A stretch of 64,000 nucleotides of DNA from Melieria omissa (Eukaryota; Arthropoda; Insecta; Diptera; Ulidiidae), in the NCBI GenBank assembly GCA_963971225.1, contig OZ020269.1, positions 32,323,264 to 32,387,263 of the forward strand, given 5' to 3'. Positions 33,938-45,656 of the stretch are shown one piece after another. Under the pieces are notes generated by a model, which did not search any database, had not been told where the DNA came from, and was given only the letters and a program-made list of their open reading frames with translations. Each line of letters begins with the position of its first letter. The first letter of the stretch is position 1. Position numbers and translations under genes: made by a program.

Positions 33938-34760
33938 AGTGGAAACCACTTAATTGCAAGTCGCTTAACTGAAAAATCCGTTTAACTGAAATAGAAATCC
34001 AGGTCTCATTTTTATTTAGTATTTTTACTGAAAATTGTTTTTTTTTTAGCTAAACTTTGCATAACTGAAAAAATCGATAAAGTGAAAGAATCCAAAATTT
34101 AACTATTTCTCTACTATTATTTGACATCCCTACAAGGACAATGACCATCACTCGACCTATCATGTGACGTTCAAATGTGATAAAATTGCAATCACAATCT
34201 CCATCAATTTTCCACTAGCTGTGTGAAAAATGTGATAGAAATTTTTGTATACATTCCTGCAAGAACAATGACCGTAATTTGATTGATCATGTGACGTTCA
34301 AATGTGACGAAATTTCGATCACAAACTCCATCATTTTTTTTCTAGCAGTGTGAAAAATATGATAGAAATTTCTGTGCACATGATTCTTTATCACCTTCGT
34401 ACACAGACGATTTAAAACGTGTTCCAGCATAGAGATGTCTCGCTCACTCCAATCACCAATGATCAAATCCCAATCAGGTGTGATTAGTCACTGTTGATGT
34501 ACATCTCACTTAAGAGTGATATGATGAATGGCATCACACTTGATGTAAAAATCTTACAAAGCTAATAATACATATTATAACATCCCTGATAAGTGCATCA
34601 GCTTTTGAAATTGCAGAGACATCAGAAAATTTCGTAAAAAAAATGTCTTTTCTTTTCACTCATCCGAAGTGCGCTTAATTGAAAGTTATTTCACTTAACC
34701 TAAGATCGCTTAACTGAAAACACCGGTTAACTGCAACTAAAAGGTCGGAAAAATCAAGTT
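33938..34760. mobile_element. Pogo/Tigger-like non-autonomous element (candidate)
   Basis: The left end reads CAGTGGAAACCACTTAATTG and goes on with AGTCGCTTAACTGAAAAATC. Near the right end GATCGCTTAACTGAAAACAC and CGGTTAACTGCAACTAAAAG stand in direct orientation. CTTAACTGAAAA words are usual in pogo and Tigger termini. The exact right end and target duplication are unclear. Two copies of a segment of about 125 bp (CAATGACC to GATAGAAATTT) stand in tandem at about 34138-34245 and 34266-34362. Confidence 0.4.
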
Positions 34761-34949
34761 ACAGCCAAGCGGACTCGATTGAATAATGTTTTATGATGTA
34801 AATAACTCTTTGATCTCATCAAATGAGAAATATTTTTACTTTACTTTAAATTGACTTTCTAATTAAACAATAACTGGAATTTTCCATGAAAAAAAGGATT
34901 TGTTTCCAGGTTAGTACGTCTGTGATCTGGTTTTAAAAAATATTAATTA

Positions 34950-35480
34950 AGCGGCATCTGTCAGAAGTTTAGGCGTCAGTATCTGCTCTGTTCTGTGATT
35001 CTCGCAATGTCGAACAAGCAAAGTCGAATGAGCAAAGAGTTTATCTGTAATTTTGTGTTTCTAAAAAAACTTTGAAACATTTGAGGGAAATAATAGGTCG
35101 CAAAAGTCCGAAATTGTGGAGTCCGGACTCATGGTTTCTCCTCCACCACAAAGCACTGAATCACACTTCTCACCTTGAATGCGAATAAATATTTGACCAA
35201 AAACAACGTTCATACCGATCCGGAAGCTTCCTATTTACCCGTAATGGACCCTTGTGACTTTTCCTAGTCACACGACTCAAGTGACCACTTCGCGAAATGC
35301 ATTTGGGATAAATGAGGCCATAAAGAAGAATTCGCAAAAACAGCTGAAGGCGATTTCATAATCAGTCTATGAAAAGTGTGCTTAAGATTGGCGGAAGTGT
35401 TGAAACATGTGTAAGTTGGTATCGGTTGCAGTGGAGATTACTTTGAAGGAAATAAAATGATTTTTGTAAAAAAAAAGCGA
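34950..35480 (+). pseudogene. Mariner-type transposase relic, C-terminal part
   Basis: Read on the + strand with frame changes, the text yields a decayed MDPCDFS, then AKTAEGDF and SVYEKC, then GGDYFEGNKMIF. The order fits the C-terminus of a mariner transposase (PxDFxLF to GxYFEGD). Stops and shifts are frequent. Confidence 0.45.
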
Positions 35481-36107
35481 AGGTTTTCAATTGTCTTCGC
35501 GATCTGCTGCGATATGTAGGTTTATCAAATGGTTTCCTAAAAGAGAACAAAGGAATCCTTCTAGTTAAATATCCAAAAATCTCCATTTTGCTCCAAATGT
35601 TCGACTCGATTGAGAAATGTTAATACTAGCATATTAGAAAAAATTAAAAATATTATAATAATTGTGTGGTATTTTTTAATTTTTAATAATAATGTTAAAA
35701 AAATAATAAGAAAATTTAAGAAGAAATCTAATAAGAAATATACTGTAAACACTACCAATCTTTTGCAACGAATTCTGTAACAAAAATAAACAAAAAATAA
35801 CCATGACAGACGATAAACTTCACATCAACATCAGTCGCCAACTTTTCATCTGTCACCAGTTGAAATAAAGGGTTTTCGGTTGTATTGTTATTAGTTTCAT
35901 ATTTTGTAGAATATAATTTTATAGCAGCTATTACTGAAAATTAATGGGCCATACCCATTTACTCTTCGGTGTTTGCAAACCTATGTGACACCTGTGACTT
36001 TTTCTATAGCTGCATTCTTTTGACAGTAAATGTGAAAGTAGTATCAGCCAAATGAGAGGCCCATAAATTGCAGCTGAATAGATTTTCCCCACTAATAATA
36101 AATATAT

Positions 36108-36660
36108 AATAAAGGGTGATCAGATAGCTGTTATAGCTGTATCAATAGGAATTTCTGGGCAGCTGTCTAAAGATTAGGCAGCTGAAGTTTAAATGTCAAA
36201 ATATTTAGTGCTGTTGGCCAGTTTCTCTTAACACTTTCCAGACGTATGGAAATTGTTAAAGAATATTATTGAAATTTCGACTCAGTTGTAAATACGCAAT
36301 TTGAATTCCATCGTGGGGTCGATCCTCATCATGGTTTCAGTGCGAAGTCAATTCGTTGTATCGATGAAAAATTTCAGCGTAAAGAAAGCATCGAATCGAA
36401 GTGGGCCCAGAAATGTCGATTCGGTGCCGATCAGCTCAGTTGGGCACCACCAGAGAATCAACTTGACTTATTTTGTGGTTGGATTTGGGCTTTGAAGACC
36501 AGCCAGCAAAGCCGAGGCGATCTTTTGAATAATGTCCTTTCATACGTAATAACAAGAATGCAGCTTCAAAATTAAGTCAGAATCAATTTAAAATCATTTA
36601 CCGTTGTTGTTTTATTAAAATTTCTATATCGTTCTTATCTGGTCATAGCTTCTTTAACTT
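36108..36660 (+). pseudogene. IS630/Tc1-mariner-like N-terminal relic (tentative)
   Basis: Around 36246-36400 the + strand gives IVKEYY, then VVNTQFEFHRGVDPHHGFSA, then KSIRCIDEKFQRKESIESKW. This has the spacing of the first helix-turn-helix of IS630-type transposases (VVxxQxxFRR, TIRRxxxKF). A similar DNA stretch lies at 54440-54850. Both end near TTCTTATCTGGTCAT or TCGTATTTGGTCAT. Confidence 0.35.
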
Positions 36661-37430
36661 CTTTCTTCGAATTATTGGTAGTAAAGATTATTGTTTGTCT
36701 ACGTAAATTATAACAGAACATTTTAAACTTCTTCACTAACAAATTAACACGTCTACTATATTTAACTAAGAAACATCTCAGAAAATTCGTATTGGCATAA
36801 AAAATATAACAATTAATTTTTTTTTAATTCTGCATAATTCAGAGAATTGAGTATTGCAGTGTCGATATTTCTGTGTAACGAGTACTATATATTTTTCCCA
36901 CAATGATTTGTTTGCTTGTTGTATCTATCATTGTTGTAGCTATCGTTTCCACAAAACCGTTTATGTTTTTGCTTGTCAGGTGCCTTTTTTCAACTGTACA
37001 ACTGACAGCATCGAGTACCGAGTACCAGTATTGATACTGAGTGCTTTTGATTACTGGGAATAGCTGCTTTCAAGAATCGAATACATTAGTATTTCATGCA
37101 ATGTTATTCAACCGTACGAATACCTAACATTAGAATATTTAATCGTCTTCAACACGCTTCACACAATAAGCTTCCACAACAGCCGTGCAAGATCGAATGC
37201 TGCACTCTTCGGTACGGTGTGGTGCGGCCATCAGCTGCCTTCGATGCCATTGACATTTACATCGACATGTTCATCGACACTTCGCCAGCACAGATGTTGT
37301 TGTTGATGCGGCTGGCCGCATGGTTAAATGCCAATTTGCTCGCATTGTGTAATGCGCCCATAAATGAATTTCCAAACGTCACACTCGAGAACAACCGTCG
37401 AGCGTGATTCAGATGCGATTCCAATTAAAC
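36661..37430 (+). other. Intronic DNA upstream of the second scab promoter
   Basis: No coding signal. Sequence complexity rises towards 37180, which may be the beginning of promoter-proximal regulatory DNA. Confidence 0.35.
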
Positions 37431-38010
37431 GGCCAAGACGGAAAGACCGAAATGTGAAGGGTTCATCGCAGCAGTTGGCGAGAGCGCAGAGCGCACCTGA
37501 GCGCCGGCCGCCGGCACTTGGCCAGGAGGCGAGCAGTGAGCGAGCGACGCTGAAAGCGAAATGTGGTCATTATGACCAGCCGCAACATCGCGTCGCGTCG
37601 TTTTGGCCCGTTACGGCATTGTGTTGGCGGCGGCGTGTGGTGTGGTGCGAGGGTGGCGAGAGCCAACTTGAGTGCCGTTTCGACAATGTACCGGTTTTGC
37701 TGTTGGCCGGAGACACCCAGTCGTGACTAAGCCGGCGCGTGGCGTTCGGCAAGCGGTGCGAAAGCGCCATGAGTAATGCGAGCGAGCCGCCGAACTCAAA
37801 GGTGATATTTCCAAGCGAGCGCCGCAGCGTTCTTGAATCGCTCAGAGCAGTTCCGCTGCCGGTTAGTAGTTAATAGACGTTCGGCTGGATAGGTTTGGCG
37901 TAAAGCAAACGAAACTGAATTCGAATTCGAATTGAAACTGAAATTCTGTGGTGTCAAGTGTTAACGGCTCAAATTGTTTGGCGCCTCAAGTGATAAAGAA
38001 AATACACAGA
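37430..38010 (+). promoter_or_regulatory. scb: Probable promoter and 5' UTR for scab isoform with exon 1b
   Basis: A GC-rich stretch of about 450 bp lies directly upstream of exon 1b, unlike the AT-rich intron around it. GCTCAGAGCAGTTCC at 37840-37854 followed by AGACG at 37875 resembles an initiator with a downstream element, but spacing and match are loose. No TATA box is evident. Confidence 0.4.
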
Positions 38011-38210
38011 ATGGGTGTAGACTGCAACTATGTGCGCGACTTAAAGTTATCGCCGCTGTTGATAGGCTTTCTGCTGTTTGTGCATAGCGCGTACGGTTAC
38101 AATTTGTCACCGAAGCCGAATGTTGTGATTAAAGATCCGCAACTGGCCACCGAAATGCCCAAAGTCGAGTCGTCCTACTTCGGATTTAGTTTGATCATGC
38201 GACCGTTGGG
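38011..38210 (+). CDS. scb: scab alternative first exon 1b: signal peptide and propeller start
   Basis: The ATG at 38011 gives MGVDCNYVRDLKL, then a hydrophobic stretch (LLIGFLLFVHSAYG), with probable cleavage before YNLSPKPNVV. It ends SSYFGFSLIMRPL with a GG|GTGAGT donor in phase 2, so it can join exon 2 at 44891 (Gly, then LIIGAPRA). The length is 200 nt. The mature start is clearly a counterpart of exon 1a (FNYAPQPN versus YNLSPKPN), so the choice mainly changes the promoter, the signal peptide and about 40 mature residues. An upstream in-frame GTG at 37948 is not needed. Confidence 0.87.
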
Positions 38211-41206
38211 GTGAGTTAAGAGTCTGCAAATGTTTACTATACTCCACGCCCAGCTCGGCGACTTACTTCAGACTCTAAAGTGAATCATTGCCGTTCGACA
38301 GCGACAACGAAGACAACCGTGAAATTGGCTTTTTGCAAAACAACACATGCAAAGTTGAGCATTTTTAAAATAAACGTTAAACGAAACGAAATGAGAAAAA
38401 GCCAAGAACTTGAGTAAACAATCAATTTAACTACAGATGAAGTCATACAGCATACAGTCATTGGGTTTTGTCAGGCATTGTGTTTGACAAATACGCACCT
38501 GTGCTTCATACATACATAACAATTGTACATATGTACTCGCACTATGTGGTTTCCAATACTTGGCGCTTCAATTTATGAAACGTCTTGCTTAAACGCGCCA
38601 AGTGAATATTGGATTATGGGCTTTAATGGTGTCTTTTGCGTCTGAGTGGTTTGTGCCTTCGATAATAAATGAGAGAATTGCATAGTGTTACAAGTTCAAA
38701 TAGCGAAGTGACAAAAATAGAAGAAGTGGTCGTACATAAAATAAATGATTGTTGTATGATTAAAGAACTGTGCAAAAATTTCAATGAATTCGGGCCACAA
38801 TTTCAACCACCTCCCATACAAACGGATTTGAAAAAAACTGAAAAATATTTCATAATAATAATATATATTAATAATATAATATAATAATAATATATAATAA
38901 TAATATAATATAATAATAATATATAATAATATTTCATAATAGTAATATTTTAATATGAACTTAAATGCGCTCAATTCAAAATTCGACCAATTGACTGACT
39001 CACCCCCATTAATTTTTCTTTTTAAATATTTCTTTCAAACATACTTATCCTATCCCTATCTCCAACTCTTAATGAGGCTCCCATACAAAGTGGGAGTTAT
39101 AAAGTGCGCTCCCACTGCTCTCTGGTTGCCCCCAGACATATCATCTGTAAGAGTGACCCCCATTTATTTTTCTTTCCGAGTTTCCGAGAAATTTTTCTAT
39201 TATACCTAATCGTTATATCCAACTCTTAAGGGGACTGCCATACAAAATTAGTAATTTTCATGTGAATTAGTTACTCACTTGTAAATGTAGTAATGTAAGC
39301 AATTATGTAATTCGGAAACTACAAAACCGATTTGAATGAGTTATTCAACAATCTTCAACATTCTTATGTGTAAAAATACAAAATTAATTCAAGTTCAAAA
39401 ATTCACCACCAGAGGGCGCGTCCCAGACAAACAAAGTTGTGAGGTTCAAAATCAAAAATCAAATTGTCCTGTCGAAACTTCATTAACTAATCCCCAATTT
39501 CCCCAATTGTTATTGCCATTTAACCAAACGTTGAAAATATCGCGAATTTGCCTTCACTGAAAAATGCCAATAACTTATATTTGCGAAAATGTGCGGAGCT
39601 AAAACTTTTACAGCTTAATGTATATATTTGCTAAAACAAAATATCAAAAGATTTCGCAAGTCATACAAAGTTTATTTTTTTAAATTACCTTTAAAGTTTT
39701 AATTCAGATTTTATTCACTTGGTTTCATTGCTTCATTTTCTTCATAAGAAAAAAATGTATCAGTGAAATTTTGATCTTGACAGACCTAATTGATATGAAA
39801 CTTACGACAATTGTTAATTTTAGAGACTCGCTTATAATTAATTTTGAAATATTGAACCTCAAAGTGAAAGCAAAAAATGTGCTATTTGTACACAATTCTT
39901 TTCAACGTTGTAAGAGAGTAATTTAAGAGCTCATAACTTCTATGTTATTGATAATTTTTTCTTAAAACTTGTGAGTTCTCTTAATTGAAGTAATTCCAAC
40001 ATAACCTCATACTCACAATTTTGTGGGCATAACTTTGCATTTTGACATTTCCGTCACTATTCGCAACACTATTTGTTGTGAGCTTAACTCTTAACTCACA
40101 CTTAACATGCACGGATACAAATTTATTCTTCTATTATGCTTTTTATAAAATCGCTAAAAGAATGTTTTCTCATTATTCGAAAGAAAAAGAACTCCGGTTA
40201 CGGTATGAAAAATGTTTAAGTAGGATTTTTAACTTTTCCAAGGAAAAGTAGAACATTTCCGCAGGGAAAATCCACATTCTGCTTTTGGTTCGAATGTCCT
40301 TTTTTAATTAAAAATTTTCCTCTTTTAATTTGTAATTTTTTCACGTTTTATAGATATCTTTGCACTTTTGTCTAAGGTATCTCAATCGAAAATGCTCACT
40401 TTTTAGGAAGCAAAAAGAGTTTTGTTGATAAGAACTTATAATAATTTTTCAACTTTTATTGACAAATATTTTGTTTTATTATTATTATAATTATTATTTT
40501 TTAGACAAATATGCTAAACAAAAATCTTATAGTAAATTTTTCTGGTTTAACCTTTGGAGAATACACATTATTTTTCAATCATTGGGAACAGTCTGAACTT
40601 TTTTACTTCTAAAGGTCTATAATTCTACAATATTAAGTCTTTTGATTTTAATGAAATTCTGGGGAACACATTAAACATTATTTTAACAATTTATAATACT
40701 TATAGGTAGGCACCTCTCTTAAAAAATTACCAAAAAAAAAGTTTTTAGAAAAGGAATTGTCGTTTAAAGTAAGAATATGGGTCTACATCACCCAGTATGT
40801 TCTTCAAAGCGAAAAAGTAAAAGTAAATATCATTTCTATTTTAAGTCAACAGTACTTTTATAAAAAATTTCACATACTTATGTCAGTAAATGCCTTAGAA
40901 AAGGATTAATTTCACCAAAACTAATGTATTCATATTTTTAAAATTAAGATTTAAATACTGAAAAATTGTGAATTTTAAAGTGGGAAGTTTGAATTTTATA
41001 TCCATGAACAAATCACTGGAAAAGTCTCATACATCCAGAGAAGTTTTTTAACCAAATGTTTCTATTTCTATTTGTGTTTGTTTTGTTTGTTTGTTATGTA
41101 ATATTAAAAAATATATTTATTAAAAAAAAAGGTTTTTTGTTTGCTTGAACGTTTGGTTTCAAAAGAGTTCAACTGTTATTTAGCTGAAAATATTAAAAAA
41201 AAGTTA
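38211..41206 (+). other. Intron between exon 1b and the common body, first part
   Basis: Intronic DNA. An AATAATAATAT tract stands at about 38860-38945. No gene was recognised; small frames at 38669, 38955 and 40042 have no family resemblance. Confidence 0.45.
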
Positions 41207-42140
41207 CAGTGCATTTCAAAATTAAGTGTTGCTTATGAAACTTACAAAAGAAGGTATAGTAATGAATTATATATATTTTCTATAAGGCTGTGCAAATATA
41301 TTTTCGTATTATTATCAAAACTTTGTCCAGTCTCCGTTGTTGTCAGTAATCGCTTGGCATCTTTTGTTACAACTTTGCCTTATTTTTGAGTGTACTGCTA
41401 AGAAACCCCTCTCGAAATTCGTTTTAATGCCAAAATGAACTGTTTTGTTGTTGTTATTCTTTTTCCTCTAAGCTTTTTGCTTTTCCTCTAAGGATCAAAA
41501 ATTTTCGATCGGGTTTGCATCTGGACTTTGAGATGGCCAATTCAGTGTTTCCGCCCCAAATTTTTTCTATCCCATTTCAGACGATTTCCACATGTTTTTA
41601 CCCAAATCGCTAATTTCGACATGGTACTTCTGTGAAGAGTGCCCGATTTCAGAAGCCTGCGTCGGATAGTGGCCGTTGATACTTCGACTCTCTTCTGGGA
41701 CAATGTTTCCTTCGCTTGCTTCAGGCTAAGAGTTGGAGTGTTATCAAACATCCGGACTATCGCCTTATCCGCTTTGTTCTAAGAGGTTCTCTTCCTGTCA
41801 CTCCGTGGCTCGTCGTCACCATTTCCGAACTCTTTGAACTTTGAATCAAGTAACCCACTTCCTCACAAATGAAACTGATGTTTTTGTGTATTGTGCGACT
41901 TGTGGAGGATTCATATTTAGACCATTTGCATGGTTTACCAAAAACACTACTTCGAAACGTTTTTTAAATACATCACTCATTTTTAATTCTTGATATTTCC
42001 GAGAAAACTTGTACCCAACTAAGAAAACAGAAACACACGCGAAAACGGTATTTTAATATAGAAGATGATCTGATATTAAAACCATAGCAAACTTCTACAG
42101 TTAAAAAGATATGACCAACACTTATTTTTGAAACGCACTG
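41207..42140 (-). mobile_element. Tc1-like transposon with internal deletion (934 bp)
   Basis: The left end is CAGTGCATTTCAAAATTAAG and the right end, read inwards, is CAGTGCGTTTCAAAAATAAG. TA flanks both sides (41205-41206 and 42141-42142). It carries decayed transposase parts on the - strand (see next entry). It is shorter than a full Tc1-type element. Confidence 0.8.
41480..41980 (-). pseudogene. Tc1-like transposase remnant
   Basis: Starting at the ATG at 41980: MSDVFKKRFEVVFLVNHANG, then a helix-turn-helix region broken by stops. Next comes SLKQAKETLSQKRVEVSTAT, then IRRRLLKSG. Further on, in another frame, stands LNWPSQSPDANPIENF, which is the end of the Tc1 DDE motif. The central catalytic region is missing, so this is a deletion product and cannot encode an enzyme. 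Confidence 0.75.
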
Positions 42141-42951
42141 TATGTTAAAAAAAGTTGTTTGTTTGTTTGAAAGGTTGGTTTACAAATAATTCGTTGTACA
42201 TTTTGCTGAAAAAAGTACACAAGTGTTGTATTTCTCTATGTGTTCTGCTTTTAAAGTTTTACTGGAATAAATGTTGAAGCCAAGTTTTGGTCTGTTTAAC
42301 AAAGCGATTTCGAATGACAATTGAGTCAACACCAAATAGAAGACGAATAACTTTTATTCTAAAAATAGCTAAGCGCCAGGGCCCGCAAATAAATAAGTCA
42401 GAATCAACGTAAAACTTAAGGCCCTTTCTAATGCTGAACCCCAGTTGTACATATATATTTTATATAAACAAATGATATATAAATTTATTGCAAAATATAA
42501 TATTCGCTTATGTTATGTTGCAATGGATTCGGTTGTTTGTGCCCAACGACACAGAGAACAGTGGAATTCATTCACACCTTATCGCATCCACCAACACCGC
42601 GGCTGTCGTTGTTATCTTGATCGGGTTGGCAGCCGCCTCCCTTCGTATCTATGAGCGGCTGATAAGATTACGCGCCGTCCCTTGTCGTATCGGCGAATAG
42701 AGCATTAGGCGCTCGTTTTCAAATACACCAAACGCCATAGGAATTTTGCACAACTGCGGCGCCGGTAAATGGCGCAATCGAGAGCGCGTCTGCACAGCAA
42801 AGCGCGTCTGCAAAAAAGTCATAGCCAATGCAGACTTGAGTTTATAGTGCAATAATAATGACTGAAGCATGTATTAGGATCTCTATATGTTTTGATCAAT
42901 TCAAGTGTCTTTTGTGATACTCATAGCTAAGGTATGCCATGTATACACGAA
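42141..42951 (+). other. Intronic DNA with a GC-richer stretch at about 42490-42850
   Basis: The stretch contains GATAAG and similar words and has short open frames on both strands without family likeness. It may be intronic regulatory DNA close to the scab body. Confidence 0.3.
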
Positions 42952-43101
42952 CAGTGGCGTACACAGGATTTCATTTTCGGGGGATCCCATACAACATTTT
43001 TAAGCCCATTGCCAGTTAAAGCCAGTTAAAAAGTTTTCAAGACACAAATATTTGGTAGTGGTTGAACCCCCTCCCAAAGCCCCTCCTTGCATGCGCCACT
43101 G
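42952..43101. mobile_element. MITE of the CAGTGGCG family (best copy)
   Basis: 150 bp with inverted ends CAGTGGCGTA and ATGCGCCACTG. It contains GGGGGATCCCAT and GAACCCCCTCCC. The class could not be set because no clear target duplication was found. Confidence 0.6.
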
Positions 43102-43393
43102 TAATTAATACATAAATACGCCAGCGTATGTTGTTGTTGTTTGCGCGCATTAATGCTTCATGTGTGCTCAATAATTCCGCAAACGATTTCATTTAACCCA
43201 AAATCGCCATTTGATCGTTTCGCTCAATTGTGAACATTTGTTTGGGGTCAAATTGCCGGCAGATATGTGCGCTATGACATACTTACAATATGTTGTTGTT
43301 GTTGCAATTGTTGTACATTTACATACCAGCGTTGACTTTGACTATTTATGATGTGGAAATTGTAGACATTGTGTCGTTTGGTGATCGTGTGTG

Positions 43394-43425
<32 letters not shown>

Positions 43426-44610
43426 GAGGAGGGAAGCATCGAAAGCCTAGGGTAGTGCGGGACTTTAATCCGCTAAACCCTCCTCTCGTCCGAACGGTTA
43501 ACCCCCCTGGGTCACCGATAGGTATTGCGTCAGGAGGCCGTAAGGAGCATTTCTGCTCAATCGTTCGTGTGTCATGTCATGTCATGTCCGGACTTACCAA
43601 TAGCATAGGCCACACTGCCCTGGCTTCCCTGTTGCTGCAACTGTCACCACTGCCGCCGCTGTCCTAGCTGCACCAGACCATCATCCGTGCCGTGTGCTCG
43701 TCGACGCGCGTTGCGTGCGCGCTCTTCCAACCGCAGTTTTTTTATTATCTCGGCGGCTGCCGAGCTAACCGCCTCCCACTTCGCCGGAGTGTCGCACATA
43801 TGAGCGACGAGGTTGGCCTCCGATGCCTCCTCTCCGAGGACTTTTTGTAGTTTGGCGTGTACGCCGGCGAAACGCGTGCATTGGAAAAGGACGTGCCGCG
43901 CGTTTTCGTGCTCTGCTGGGCAGCGCGGACAAAAAGGGTCCTCCTCATATCCATATTTATGGAGATATTCCCTGAAGCAGCCGTGTCCGCTGAGTAGCTG
44001 CGTCAAGTAGTGGTCCAGTTCCCCGTGCCGTCGTTTGATCCACTCCTCGATTTTTGGGATAAGTCGGTACGTCCACCGTCCCTTGGATGACTGGTCCCAC
44101 CTGCATTGCCATTCGCGTGTAGTCGTTTTGCTTTCGATTTCTTTGGCGGCGGCTGTCGTCTTCTCGTCACGCTTGTAGCAGCGCTGCATTTCCGCTGCGA
44201 GCAGATCGATCGGTGGTTTGCCGGCAATGACACCAATGGCGTCATCCGACACTGTGCGGAATGCGCAGGCGACGCGGAGTGCGCTGAGGCGGTATACCGA
44301 TCGGATGCCTTTTATGCGTTCACGGATCTTTGCCACATCCGCCCAGATCGGTGCTGCGTATAACAGTATAGACGCCGTCACTGTTGAGAGCAGTTTTCGC
44401 CGGCTAAAGCGGGGACCTCCTATGTTTGGCATCATGCGTGCGAGCGCGCCATAGACTCGCGTGGCCTTTTCGCAAACGACGTTTAGGTGCTCTCTAAATG
44501 TCATCTTGGAGTCGATGATGACGCCTAGATATCGCAGGTGGGGCAGTGAGGTGATCGTGTGACCTCCGACCGTGACGGTGAGCACCTCGCTCACTTTACG
44601 TGTGCTAAGC
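43394..44610 (-). mobile_element. 5'-truncated non-LTR retrotransposon (LINE, R1/Jockey-like)
   Basis: A run of 29 T at 43394-43422 is the poly(A) tail of a - strand insertion. A GC-rich 3' region of about 220 bp follows, then the end of an ORF2. The 5' limit lies in a (TG)n tract at about 44610-44640, which looks like the target. The target duplication cannot be read because of the repeat. Confidence 0.85.
43644..44609 (-). pseudogene. LINE ORF2 C-terminal part (end of RT to zinc finger)
   Basis: Open from about 44609 to the stop at 43644. It contains LPHLRYLGVIIDSKMTF, the usual end of the R1/Jockey-type RT domain, then ILLYAAPIWADV. A terminal Cys-His finger follows (CPRCPAEHENARHVLFQC). 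The part upstream of the RT end (endonuclease and catalytic RT) is absent because of 5' truncation. The extension through His-Thr repeats upstream is read-through of the microsatellite. Confidence 0.8.
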
Positions 44611-44890
44611 TCGTGTGTGTGTGTGTGTGTGTGTGTGTGGACACAATCCACTGAAAATGTGGACTTCTCAAAAGACATTTTGACAACAATAATTTTTATA
44701 TTTAATAATGTCGCACAATACACTTAGAATAACAACTAATGAACGAACAATAGTGAACCACTCAGCTTTGACCTCTTCGGGAAGCTGTGATATATCTTCA
44801 CACTCTACTCTAACCCACCAAGTGCTCGTAACATTTTCTTATAATTCCCACTTATTGATTTGTTTTACTTTTTTACAACTCCATTTCCAG

Positions 44891-45656
44891 TCTAATCATT
44901 GGTGCTCCGCGCGCTCAATCGACACTGCCATTGCAGCGGCACGTGAACGAGACCGGCGCCATCTATCGGTGTTCGCTGACCGACTCCACGTGCAATCCGT
45001 ACGTTTTCGACGATCAGGGCAATCGGCTAATCGAGCAGAGCGAATACACCTACGATTCGGAGAAGCGCAACAATCAGTGGCTCGGCGCCGCAATGGATGG
45101 CGGCACCAAGGACACGGACAAGTTGTTGGTGTGTGCGCCGCGCTTTGTCGCGCCGGCGCAGAACGAGTATTTCCTGCACGGCATCTGCTACTGGATCAAC
45201 GACACGCTCGGCAGCAGTCCGACGAACGTGAAGAAGATCTCGCCGCTGCGGCTCAAGGTCGACCAAATTCGCGAGGAGCACGGCCGGCGCTTCTACTACT
45301 ACATGCTGGCCGAGCAGGGCCTCAGTGCGCACGTGACCGCCAACAACGAGGAGTTCGTCATTGGCGCGCCGGGCGTTCACACGTGGAAGGGCTCGACCAT
45401 ACACTATCGCAAGAAGTATCTGATCGACGATCCGTCGCTCAGTCGCCGCGATGTGAGTGGCGCACGCGTGCCGCGACAGTCCGACAGCGAGCCGCAGTTC
45501 GTATTCGAGAGCAAAGTGCTGCGCCCGGAGCTGTGGGACCAGCAGAACGACTCCTACTTCGGCTATGCAGTGGGATCGGGCTACTTCGATAGTGGCGACA
45601 AGAAGCGGCTGATGTATGTGGCAACGGCGCCGCAAGCGAACTTGCAGTCGGGCGAA
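44891..45656 (+). CDS. scb: scab exon 2: propeller blades
   Basis: 255 codons after completing the shared phase-2 codon. It opens with [12 protein letters not shown] and includes [47 protein letters not shown] and [12 protein letters not shown], all FG-GAP signatures. High G+C at third positions gives long open frames on the opposite strand that should be ignored. The donor GAA|GTATGC ends in phase 0. In the neighbouring paralogue this stretch is cut by two more introns. Confidence 0.92.
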
